DNA from: Gammaproteobacteria bacterium
Lineage (GTDB): Bacteria; Pseudomonadota; Gammaproteobacteria; Pseudomonadales; Azotimanducaceae
Assembly (NCBI GenBank): GCA_007694905.1
Contig: REEU01000209.1
Location: 1-32,983, forward strand
Reading direction: 5' to 3'
Length of the DNA stretch: 32,983 nt
Part shown: positions 1 through 6,847 of the stretch, one piece after another
Layout of the letters: each line of letters starts with the position of its first letter
How positions within the stretch are numbered: position 1 is the first letter of the stretch
The notes under the pieces: model-generated
Seen by the model: only the letters and a program-made list of their open reading frames with translations
Told to the model about the DNA's origin: nothing
The model's database searches: none
Translations under genes and position numbers: made by a program

Positions 1-3
1 TTT

Positions 4-290
4 ATGCACCAGACAGAGGCCTATTTCTATCCTATCGGTGAGATTTCCGGGCTAGACCCACGAGGTACCGACAGCGTGCGAACCCGGGCGTACCGCTGGT
101 ACCTTCGCGCCCTCAGCCTGCAGAGCCTCGGGCGCAGCGTGCTCAAACTCGCCAGCATTGTTCCGTTACAGGAGAGTCTGTTCGGCATCGTCGAACAGGC
201 CAGCGACGTTCATTGCCAGAGCCGGGTCGAGCACATACGGAGCCGCGAGCTGAGGCCCAACCGAGCCGATCCAATAAAATTATTAGAATC
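4..290 (+). pseudogene. 3' fragment of a flavodoxin-fold quinone reductase gene (duplicate of the gene at 2504-3088)
   Basis: From about 85 to 230 the reading frame matches the C-terminal third of the quinone reductase at 2504-3088: AYRWYLRALSLQSLGRS here against AYRWYFRAHSLKSLERN there, then ESLFGIVEQASD against ESLFGMVDQASD. The flavin-binding N-terminal half is absent, and the first 80 bases do not resemble the intact gene. The similarity runs past the coding end into the downstream repeat (AATCA..TAGTTGAATTGGTCCGACCCC in both places), so gene end and repeat were copied together. The original stop is lost and the frame runs on to a stop at 298-300. It cannot make a working enzyme. The window starts here, so more of it could lie outside. 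Confidence 0.8.
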
Positions 291-316
291 AATTAGTTGA
301 ATTGGTCCGACCCCAA
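284..316 (+). repeat. GGTCNGACCCC repeat, copy a
   Basis: Core GGTCCGACCCC at 304-314, preceded by AATCA and TTGAATT. The same arrangement is seen at 3124-3150 and, inverted, at 13292-13320 and 19441-19470. The repeat lies between the quinone reductase fragment and the araC frame, which starts inside it. Confidence 0.75.
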
Positions 317-908
317 AACGCCACCCCCAAACGCCATTCATCTGCGCCACCTCGCGCTGGACGACGGTCCGCCGCCCAGCCAGGCCGAAACGCTGCTGGT
401 CATGGCCGTGCTGGTGGTCCTGGCGGAGATGGTCACCGACAATGATCTTAGCTTCGGAGCAGGCGACTGCACGATCAGGCGTCATGCCAGCGCGTGGACC
501 GATGCCGCAGGCCGGACGCATCCGGAACACTTCGTCCTCTCCGGCTGGAGTGTTGCCCGCCCCGAGACCCGCGAAGCGCCTGACCCCGCGGACCTGCTGA
601 GCTTTCTGCGCGCGGTGTTGGCCAAAGACCTGATCCGACACTGGTGCGTCACGGACCTTGCGGATACCTGCTCGCGTTCCCCGCGCAGCCTGCAACGGGA
701 TCTAGCGGCGCTCGGGACCACGTTCTCGCAGCTGCTGGCGGACGCACGGCTGCAAACTGCAGCCGCCGCTCTGTGCAGGTTCGATGGGCCCACCCTAGCC
801 GAAACCGGCTTCCTCGCGGGTTTCGCGGATCAGGCGCATTTCACCCGCGTATTCTCTGCCCATACCGGGATCAGCCCCAGACGCTACCGGGCCGAATTCG
901 GCATCTGA
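297..908 (+). CDS. AraC-family transcriptional regulator, probably 5'-truncated
   Basis: The last 100 residues form the two helix-turn-helix AraC DNA-binding domain: first HTH around VTDLADTCSRSPRSLQRDL, second around TLAETGFLAGFADQAHF, ending in the typical FTRVFSAHTGISPRRYR. At 203 aa it is shorter than usual for the family (about 250-330), and only about 60 residues of the effector domain remain. The frame opens with TTG inside a GGTCNGACCCC repeat, directly after an in-frame TAG, with no Shine-Dalgarno, so the first ten residues are repeat-encoded. This points to loss of the native 5' end. It lies 273 bp upstream of the P450 gene on the same strand and may once have regulated it; AraC genes next to CYP153 genes are known. 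It may now be a pseudogene. In 909-1181 I see nothing beyond the P450 leader. Confidence 0.7.
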   Translation: MNWSDPKTPPPNAIHLRHLALDDGPPPSQAETLLVMAVLVVLAEMVTDNDLSFGAGDCTIRRHASAWTDAAGRTHPEHFVLSGWSVARPETREAPDPADLLSFLRAVLAKDLIRHWCVTDLADTCSRSPRSLQRDLAALGTTFSQLLADARLQTAAAALCRFDGPTLAETGFLAGFADQAHFTRVFSAHTGISPRRYRAEFGI

Positions 909-1181
909 CTGAGAAGACCCGAACGCCGGGCTGGCCGCTGTCACCCCATGCTCAAGGGCGCACTTTGAGAGCCAAAACGTTACTCCAAGGCCTCTCAGGC
1001 AGGCAGAACCTTCACCATCCACCTATCGTTTCGACCAATCGGCCTGCAGTCAGCCAGCTCATAACACCGCAGAACGTCCACGGAACTCGGCCCCCAATCC
1101 GCCAAACCCCGAAACAAGGACAGCGCGTGATCTTGAACACAAAAGCGTAAACTTCGGTAGGGATCAGCGAGGGAGCGAACC

Positions 1182-2435
1182 ATGATGTCCGATGTGAACG
1201 CAGTCGCCGATGTGCCGCTCGAGCAGGTGGACGTGAGTCGGGCCAAGCTGTTCGAACAGGACAGCTGGCGGCCCTGGTTCGCGCGCCTGCGCCGAGAGGC
1301 ACCGGTGCACTACCTTGCCGAGAGCGCCAACGGCGCATTCTGGTCCGTCACCGACTGGGCGCACATCAAGGAGGTGGACACGTCCCACGGCGTGTTTTCC
1401 TCAGCCTCAGGCATCAGCATCGTCGATGCCGTCGGGGACCCGAACGGAGTCGAGCGACAGGCGCGCTCCTTCATCTCCATGGACCCGCCGGACCACGGTC
1501 CACAGCGCAATACCGTGCAGCCGGCCGTGGCGCCGCGGAACCTCCTGAACCTGGAGCCGCTGATCCGGGAGCGGGTGATCGACATCCTCGACAACCTGCC
1601 GGTCGGCGAGACCTTCAACTGGGTGGACCGGGTGTCGGTGGAACTCACCGCACGCATGCTCGCGACGCTGTTCGACTTCCCCTACGAGGAACGGCGCCGG
1701 CTCATCCACTGGTCCGACGTCACCACCAACGTCCCGCAGGTCACCGGTGACGACAGCATCGACATGCATGCCCGCAATGCGTCGCTCATGGAGTGTGCGA
1801 CCGCTTTCTACGCACTCTGGACACAGCGGGCGGCGGAACCGCCGAAGGCCGACCTCATCTCCATGCTCGCCCACGGCGAATCGACGAAGAACATCAACGA
1901 GAACCCGGCGTCCTTCCTCGGCAACATCCTGCTGCTCATCGTCGGCGGCAACGACACCACCCGCAACAGCATCAGCGGCGGCGTCATCGCCCTCAACGAG
2001 CATCCTGAGCAGTACGACCGCCTGCGCGCCGACCCGACCCTCATCCCCAACATGGTCGCCGAGACCATCCGCTGGCAGACACCGGTGATCCACATGCGCC
2101 GCACCGCGCTGCGCGACGTGGAACTCGGCGGCAAGCAGATCCGCGCCGGGGACAAGGTGGTGATGTGGTACCTCTCGGGAAACCGCGACGAGAAGGTGTT
2201 CGAGGATCCGGACGCGTTCCGCATCGACCGGCCGAACGCGCGACAGCACCTGTCCTTCGGCTACGGCATCCACCGCTGCATGGGCAACCGCCTCGCCGAG
2301 ATGCAGTTGCGCGTGCTCTGGGAGGAGATCCTGCCGCGCTTCCGCAAGGTCGAACTCGCCGGCGACGTGGTGCGCCTGCCCAACAACTTCATCAGGGGGA
2401 TCAAGGAGCTGCCGGTGCGCCTGATTCCGAATTGA
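1182..2435 (+). CDS. Cytochrome P450, CYP153-like (alkane or fatty-acid terminal hydroxylase family)
   Basis: A 417-residue soluble P450. Visible landmarks are the I-helix GGNDTTRNS (residues 255-263), the K-helix ETIRW (E294, R297) and the heme-thiolate loop FGYGIHRCMGNRLAEMQ, with Cys366 as the axial ligand. The I-helix sequence, MDPPDHGPQR near residue 105, LDFPYEERR-type wording and the RWQTPVIHMRRTA segment match what I recall of bacterial CYP153 enzymes, which hydroxylate n-alkanes or fatty acids at the terminal carbon. These class I P450s need a ferredoxin and ferredoxin reductase; neither is in this window. The start is ATG with GAGGGAG six bases upstream. The family call is firm; the substrate is inferred. 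Confidence 0.9.
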   Translation: MMSDVNAVADVPLEQVDVSRAKLFEQDSWRPWFARLRREAPVHYLAESANGAFWSVTDWAHIKEVDTSHGVFSSASGISIVDAVGDPNGVERQARSFISMDPPDHGPQRNTVQPAVAPRNLLNLEPLIRERVIDILDNLPVGETFNWVDRVSVELTARMLATLFDFPYEERRRLIHWSDVTTNVPQVTGDDSIDMHARNASLMECATAFYALWTQRAAEPPKADLISMLAHGESTKNINENPASFLGNILLLIVGGNDTTRNSISGGVIALNEHPEQYDRLRADPTLIPNMVAETIRWQTPVIHMRRTALRDVELGGKQIRAGDKVVMWYLSGNRDEKVFEDPDAFRIDRPNARQHLSFGYGIHRCMGNRLAEMQLRVLWEEILPRFRKVELAGDVVRLPNNFIRGIKELPVRLIPN

Positions 2436-2503
2436 ACCCGGATGCCGGCTGGCCTCACGCTGCTACGCTTCGCGCTTAGTCAGTCAGCTGAGGTAGCACC
2501 GCC

Positions 2504-3088
2504 ATGGCACAACGCATTGTCATCATTCAAGGCCACCCTGATCCGGCCGGCGGGCACCTCTGCAATGCCCTCGCCGACGCCTACCGTACAGGCGCCGAAT
2601 CCGTCGGGCGCGAGGTGCGGACCCTCGACGTTGCGCAGCTCGAGTTTCCGCTGATCCGCAGCAAGGAGCAGTTCGAGCACGGCGAGCCACCCGCCGTGAT
2701 CAAAGAGGCACAGGACGCGATCCACGCAAGCCGGCACCTGCTGATCGTCTACCCGCTCTGGCTCGGCACCATGCCGGCGCTGCTCAAGGCCTTCTTCGAA
2801 CAGGTGTTCCGCTACGACTTCGCCTTCGAACCCCAGGCCAATGGTCAGTTCAAGTCACGCCTGAAGGGCCGCTCGGCGCGCGTGGTCATGACCATGGGTA
2901 TGCCGGCGCTGGCGTACCGCTGGTACTTTCGCGCCCACAGCCTGAAGAGCCTGGAGCGCAACGTGCTCAAGTTCGCCGGCATTGCTCCGGTCCGGGAGAG
3001 TCTGTTCGGCATGGTGGATCAGGCCAGCGACGCCCGTCGCCAGGGCTGGCTCGAGCAGATGCAGCGACTCGGCGCGGCCGGACGCTGA
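2504..3088 (+). CDS. NAD(P)H dehydrogenase (quinone), flavodoxin-like fold
   Basis: This 194-residue protein begins with a Rossmann-like flavodoxin strand (RIVIIQGHPDP) and has the YPLWLGTMPALLKAFFEQVF segment of the NQO/MdaB/KefF family, which binds FMN or FAD and carries out two-electron reduction of quinones by NAD(P)H. Length fits the family. ATG with GAGG about ten bases upstream. It lies 68 bp after the P450 on the same strand and may be cotranscribed with it. A partial duplicate of its 3' end is at the left edge of the window, and a GGTCNGACCCC repeat follows its stop. The physiological substrate cannot be read from the sequence. Confidence 0.88.
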   Translation: MAQRIVIIQGHPDPAGGHLCNALADAYRTGAESVGREVRTLDVAQLEFPLIRSKEQFEHGEPPAVIKEAQDAIHASRHLLIVYPLWLGTMPALLKAFFEQVFRYDFAFEPQANGQFKSRLKGRSARVVMTMGMPALAYRWYFRAHSLKSLERNVLKFAGIAPVRESLFGMVDQASDARRQGWLEQMQRLGAAGR

Positions 3089-3120
3089 CGCCCGATCTGC
3101 TCGGATCGATAACGTCTTTA

Positions 3121-3175
3121 TGAATCAGTTAGTTGAATTGGTCCGACCCCAAAGCGTACGACCCCAAAGCGTACG
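3121..3175 (+). repeat. GGTCNGACCCC repeat, copy b, with a short tandem duplication
   Basis: TGAATCAGTTAGTTGAATTG leads into GGTCCGACCCC at 3140-3150. The 15-mer ACCCCAAAGCGTACG is then present twice, head to tail (3146-3160 and 3161-3175). The upstream part is nearly identical to copy a. Confidence 0.8.
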
Positions 3176-3190
3176 GCGCGTTGTTGGCAA

Positions 3191-3361
3191 TCACTGCAGG
3201 CGTGATTTGCCGAGCACGCAGCGTTCAAGGTCCAACTCAGCAAGGACGTCCGCACTGAACGCTTCCATGTCGCCGAGCGTGATTCCGGACCCGTCGGCGA
3301 TGCGTACCATCCGCTGGAAATTGGACGCCACCGCCGCAGCGTCGACCAGACCGGCAGCGCC
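3191..3361 (-). pseudogene. C-terminal fragment of an unidentified protein (possibly AhpD/carboxymuconolactone decarboxylase-like)
   Basis: Read on the minus strand, an open stretch of 56 codons ends at TGA (3191-3193) and has protein-like composition: AAAVASNFQRMVRIADGSGI, then EAFSADVLAELDLERC. An in-frame TGA at 3362-3364 and no start codon with a ribosome site mark it as a remnant. Upstream codons continue sensibly only in another frame (poly-Ala, EALPVW), suggesting a frameshift. The NFQRMVRIADGSGI wording recalls the C-terminus of AhpD-like peroxidase-related proteins, but this is from memory and weak. Confidence 0.4.
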
Positions 3362-3431
3362 TCAGCGGCTGCGGCTGCGTACCCGCGACCAGGCGCGTGG
3401 CGCTGGACCGTCCAATCCGGGCGCCCAACTT

Positions 3432-3467
3432 TAGCCTGGCCTTTTCGGGCCCGAAAAGGCCAGGCTA
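3432..3467. repeat. Perfect 36-bp palindrome
   Basis: TAGCCTGGCCTTTTCGGG (3432-3449) is followed at once by its exact reverse complement (3450-3467), with no spacer. It is too large to be chance and too symmetrical for an ordinary terminator, and no T-tract follows. It lies in the gene-poor stretch beside the protein fragment at 3191-3361. Possible readings are the fold-back of a mobile-element end or a bidirectional hairpin. Confidence 0.85.
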
Positions 3468-3534
3468 GGGGCTGTTCGCAGGCAAACTTCAGAAATTTAA
3501 TCCATTATTTCATATGCTTAACCGGTCCCACCTT

Positions 3535-3545
3535 GGTCTGACCCC
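3535..3545 (+). repeat. GGTCNGACCCC repeat, copy c
   Basis: GGTCTGACCCC preceded by CTT, the same short form as the copy at 13521-13531. A nearby GGTCCCACC at 3524-3532 may be a decayed half. Confidence 0.6.
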
Positions 3546-3870
3546 GACAACACCCTGTGCCTCGCATGGAAACGTCTCGGGCCAACCCAAGCGCGTCAGA
3601 TTTCGACGCAGAACGTCAGTTTTCGGCCCTGCCAGGCCCCACCCATGACGAACCGTCGAACGGAGTGTGAAGCTTACAGATTCATCCGAGGCGTTTCGTA
3701 AACCGAGGAGTCATCAGCCATTACCTCGCAAAGCCGCGGTCTGCGGCATAGCAGTGTTGTTACCACAATAGCCATCGTGCATGGTCCCCCTCTGCACCCA
3801 CTGCTCACACGCTCTGGCATGAAATGTGCGAAATCGCTGCATCGATATCGCAATTCGGAGCAGAGCAGAG
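3546..3870. other. Non-coding leader before the GspE-type ATPase gene
   Basis: No convincing gene, hairpin or clear promoter is seen here. Short frames on both strands lack protein-like composition. The promoter of the ATPase gene probably lies in the second half. Confidence 0.4.
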
Positions 3871-5652
3871 ATGTCGGATCGAGCAGTCGTCGAGCAGGAC
3901 GGTCCAGGTAAACCAGCGTCAGATACCGGCCCCGGTCTCGTCCGAGACATCGATCAATTGAAAGCCGCACTTCGTCAACACCGACTCGCGCCGCCTCGAT
4001 CCTCGGTCTCCTGGCTCCTAGAGCAACGCGTCATCACCGCCCAAGACGTGGAGCGGGTGAGACCGATGCTACAGCCTGGGGAACTGCTGGAGTCGGCCCT
4101 TCTGCGGCATGGGGCGATCAATCAGGATGAGCTGGATCTCGCGCGAGCAGCGAGCACATCTGTACCCCTAGTTGACGTCGAGCATTTCCGGCGCGATCCG
4201 AAGGCGGTGGCAATCCTCACCGCATCCTGGGCTCGCTCAAACGAAGTGCTGCCGTTGTGTTTCGACGGTCCCGTGCTCGTGGTCGCCTGTGCCGATCCGA
4301 GTGACGTCGAACTGGAGCACATGCTCGCGTTCACGACAGACCGGATCGTAGAACTCGTAATGGCGCGACCGAATGATCTGCAGCGAGCCATCATGGAGGC
4401 ATACGGACCCAACGAAGATGCAACGGCGCTTGCGGGGATTCAGCAGAGCATCCGGGCGTTGCAGCGTCCAAGCAACGAACAAGACCTGGCGGCGCTGGCG
4501 CATCAAGCGCCAGTCGTTCGGCTGGTACAAAATCTGCTGACGGATGCCATTCGTCAGCGAGCCTCGGATATCCACATCCGGCCCCTCGAAGACAGCGTCG
4601 AAGTCCTGTTCCGGATCGATGGCCAGTTGGTCACGCTACGTCATCTGGACAAGACATTGCTGCCAGCAGTCGTATCGAGATTGAAGACCATTGGCGGCAT
4701 GAACGTAGCAGAGCACCGTGTACCGCAGGACGGCCGTGCACGGATGGTCCTCGGTAGGAGCGACGTGGATCTGCGTCTTTCCTGTATCCCCATGGTTCAG
4801 GGGGAGAGCGTGGTTGTACGCGTACTCGACGCCAATGAGGGACTTCGTGATCTCGGCGAACTCGGGTTCACCGAGGCGGATGCCGATCGCTTCGCTGATC
4901 TACTGACGCGCACGACCGGATTGCTGCTGGTCACGGGACCGACCGGCTGCGGCAAGTCGACGACCTTGTACGCCGCCCTCCAGGCGCTGCGCCCGCGTCA
5001 TCTCAATGTCGTCACGGTCGAAAATCCGGTTGAGTACCGGCTGCCCGAAGTCAATCAGATTCAGGTCAACACGACGGCAGGGCTGACGTTCGCCAAGGCG
5101 CTCCGGCACATTCTCAGGCACGACCCCGATGCAGTCATGATCGGCGAGATCAGAGATCAGGAAACGGCCAAGATCGCAGTGGAGGCTTCGCTTACTGGTC
5201 ATCTCGTATTGTCGACGCTGCATACCAACGACGCCGCGACCGCCGTGACGCGTCTTGTCGAAATCGGAATCGAGCCCTATCTCGTCAGCTCGAGCCTGCT
5301 TGCGGTCCTCGCGCAGCGGTTGGTAAGGCGCAATTGCCCCCATTGCGTGGCCGCGGAGTCGATTGAACCCACGATGGCAAAGCTGGTCGGAGCAGAATCC
5401 GGAGAGGCGTTTGTCCGAGGAGCGGGTTGCCATCATTGCCACGGCACCGGGTACCTCGGACGCCATGCCGTTTACGAGCTGATGACCATCACCCCGGAGC
5501 TTCGTGCGCGGATCGCCGACGGAGCAAGTGCGGTGGAACTCGCCAGCTTGGCACACAGCGATGGCATGATTCCGCTCACGACCAACGCACTCAGTCTGGC
5601 GCGTCAAGGAATCACGTCGCTGGCGGAGGTGATGCGGGTCAGAATCGCATGA
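3871..5652 (+). CDS. GspE/PilB-type secretion or pilus assembly ATPase
   Basis: A 593-residue cytoplasmic ATPase of the type II secretion / type IV pilus family. The N-terminal third is the GspE_N-like domain (LLRHGAINQDELDLARA). The core follows: Walker A GPTGCGKST at residues 356-364 (Lys362), the Asp and Walker B boxes (HDPDAVMIGEIRDQETAK), the His box (LVLSTLHTNDA), and a zinc-binding tetracysteine CPHC (489-492) and CHHC (520-523), which is typical of GspE and some PilB proteins. A GTG 45 bp upstream is in frame, but ATG 3871 is preferred because GGAG lies about ten bases before it. No secretin, pseudopilin or inner-membrane partner is in the window, so which machine it powers is unknown. 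Confidence 0.9.
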   Translation: MSDRAVVEQDGPGKPASDTGPGLVRDIDQLKAALRQHRLAPPRSSVSWLLEQRVITAQDVERVRPMLQPGELLESALLRHGAINQDELDLARAASTSVPLVDVEHFRRDPKAVAILTASWARSNEVLPLCFDGPVLVVACADPSDVELEHMLAFTTDRIVELVMARPNDLQRAIMEAYGPNEDATALAGIQQSIRALQRPSNEQDLAALAHQAPVVRLVQNLLTDAIRQRASDIHIRPLEDSVEVLFRIDGQLVTLRHLDKTLLPAVVSRLKTIGGMNVAEHRVPQDGRARMVLGRSDVDLRLSCIPMVQGESVVVRVLDANEGLRDLGELGFTEADADRFADLLTRTTGLLLVTGPTGCGKSTTLYAALQALRPRHLNVVTVENPVEYRLPEVNQIQVNTTAGLTFAKALRHILRHDPDAVMIGEIRDQETAKIAVEASLTGHLVLSTLHTNDAATAVTRLVEIGIEPYLVSSSLLAVLAQRLVRRNCPHCVAAESIEPTMAKLVGAESGEAFVRGAGCHHCHGTGYLGRHAVYELMTITPELRARIADGASAVELASLAHSDGMIPLTTNALSLARQGITSLAEVMRVRIA

Positions 5653-5680
5653 TCGTTCAGGTCAATGGGAGTAATGCGGG

Positions 5681-5899
5681 ATGCGTGAGTTGACGGTACA
5701 CGTTGAAGGACGCGGCTATCGCGGCAGCTGGGATACCTGGAACGATAGCCACTATGGGCGCATGGTCCAGGCCTCCTATCAGGGCTGGATGGCCGAGGGA
5801 CCCGTCCACGAGGAAGACCCGGAACGCATGGCGCAACATCTCCTCTCGTGGTGCGTCGAGCGGTCGATACATGGCTCTCACCCTGGTCGCGGGAGATGA
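5681..5899 (+). CDS. Small hypothetical protein
   Basis: A 72-residue acidic, tryptophan-rich frame (GSWDTWNDSHYGRMVQASYQ, then EEDPERMAQHLLSWCVERS) beginning 28 bp after the ATPase stop, with GGGAG about ten bases before its ATG. Composition is protein-like and no membrane segment is seen. I do not recognise a named family. It may be cotranscribed with the ATPase. The last ten residues look less conserved in character than the rest. Nothing recognisable lies between its stop and 6022. Confidence 0.5.
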   Translation: MRELTVHVEGRGYRGSWDTWNDSHYGRMVQASYQGWMAEGPVHEEDPERMAQHLLSWCVERSIHGSHPGRGR

Positions 5900-6022
5900 T
5901 TCAGAGCGACGTCAGAACGATTCACCTCACTCGCTTACTGAAGCCTTCTTTCGTGGGTGATCGCGGCGGCGCCGGCGCCATCCAGTGAAAAGCTGCAGCA
6001 GCTACAGCAACAAGTCTCCGGG

Positions 6023-6292
6023 TCAGACGCCACCTTGCATGGTCGGCGCCGGAGTCTCGGATTCCAGTTCCCGCAGCAGCGAGTCGACGCGCTTCAGCAT
6101 GTCGCCGTGGACATCGGAAGCACCGGCCGATGCCATGTTTTCGTCTGTTGCGACCAGCAGCTCGCGCAGATCATAAGACCACTGCCGGAGGATGCTGCAG
6201 CGTTGCCCATCGGTGAGTTCCTGCGCCGTGAGCACCTGCTCTGGTGTCTCGAACACAATGGCGGGTGAAGTGACTGCCTGGTCGATATCCAT
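6023..6292 (-). CDS. Small hypothetical protein, helical, soluble
   Basis: 89 residues from an ATG with a well-placed AGGAG seven bases upstream (6300-6304); an in-frame TTG further upstream lacks a ribosome site. The sequence has an N-terminal FETPEQVLTAQELTDGQRCS, a helix around ILRQWSYDLRELLVATDENM and a C-terminal helix DMLKRVDSLLRELE. This pattern (PEQVL..LT..Q+..IL+QW.YD.REL) occurs in short conserved hypothetical proteins of proteobacteria, as I recall. No catalytic motif is visible. It stands alone, convergent with the small gene at 5681-5899. In 6314-6544 I see no confident gene. Confidence 0.75.
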   Translation of the reverse strand: MDIDQAVTSPAIVFETPEQVLTAQELTDGQRCSILRQWSYDLRELLVATDENMASAGASDVHGDMLKRVDSLLRELESETPAPTMQGGV

Positions 6293-6544
6293 CGTTCTGC
6301 TCCTACCGGTCAATCCGCCACGCTAGCCCAAATCGGAAGCCGCTTCAGTGCGCCATCTGACAGCCGTGGCACCCATCGCGGGCGCTGAGCGCGACGCCTG
6401 GTGGGCAGCCGGACAAGATCACTCGCTTACAGCAAGCAGCGAAAGACGAGGCCATCTCGCTATTCATTGCCGTGTTCACTGCCCGGCTTCGGACTCGTCT
6501 TGGGCCGTATGGAACCGGCCTTAACCTGTCCTTACGGCGTGTAG

Positions 6545-6847
6545 TCATTCCGCGCCCAGGCGGCGTTCGATGGGCAGGACCAGGGCCTGCAGGTGCGCAT
6601 GAGCAGCCTTGGCGGAACGAAAGCGTTCCAGGTCGGCGAACAGCTCGTCGAGGGCGTCCTCGTCCAAGACGGCCTGCAGGACCGTGACGTTGCCCGGAAA
6701 GATCTGCGTCCCGTAGTGCTTCCCGTCCCGGTCACGGCCTTCCATCATGGGATAGCGCACCGCTTCCGTGACCTCGTGGCGATCGAGGATGGCCTCCAGG
6801 GCATCCGTGTATTCGAAGTGGACGTGAATCTGCACCAGCTTCTTCAT
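6545..6847 (-). CDS. PG0541-type transporter-associated protein (PII-like fold)
   Basis: 100 residues starting KLVQIHVHFEYTDALEAIL, with VRYPMMEGRDRDGKHYGTQI in the middle and HAHLQALVLPIERRL at the end. It matches my recollection of the PG0541 family, ferredoxin-like PII-fold proteins encoded beside RND pumps. The ATG overlaps the pump's TGA by four bases, so it is translationally coupled as the last gene of the tetR-mfp-rnd operon. It probably binds a ligand or the pump and adjusts its activity; this is inferred from fold and position. It lacks a signal peptide and should be cytoplasmic. Confidence 0.8.
   Translation of the reverse strand: MKKLVQIHVHFEYTDALEAILDRHEVTEAVRYPMMEGRDRDGKHYGTQIFPGNVTVLQAVLDEDALDELFADLERFRSAKAAHAHLQALVLPIERRLGAE

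Noticed and set aside
3540-3545. Reading the repeats as factor-independent terminators.
   Set aside because: The GGTCNGACC core is too short, and T-tracts are absent after the copies.
3674-3970. Minus-strand frames upstream of the GspE-type gene.
   Set aside because: Composition is not protein-like, and they overlap the start of the real gene on the other strand.
6345-6548. Minus-strand frame with a Cys-rich end (CCKRVILSG, DGCHGCQMAH).
   Set aside because: No ribosome site, arginine-rich start typical of shadow frames, and no family recognised; perhaps a gene relic but unsupported.
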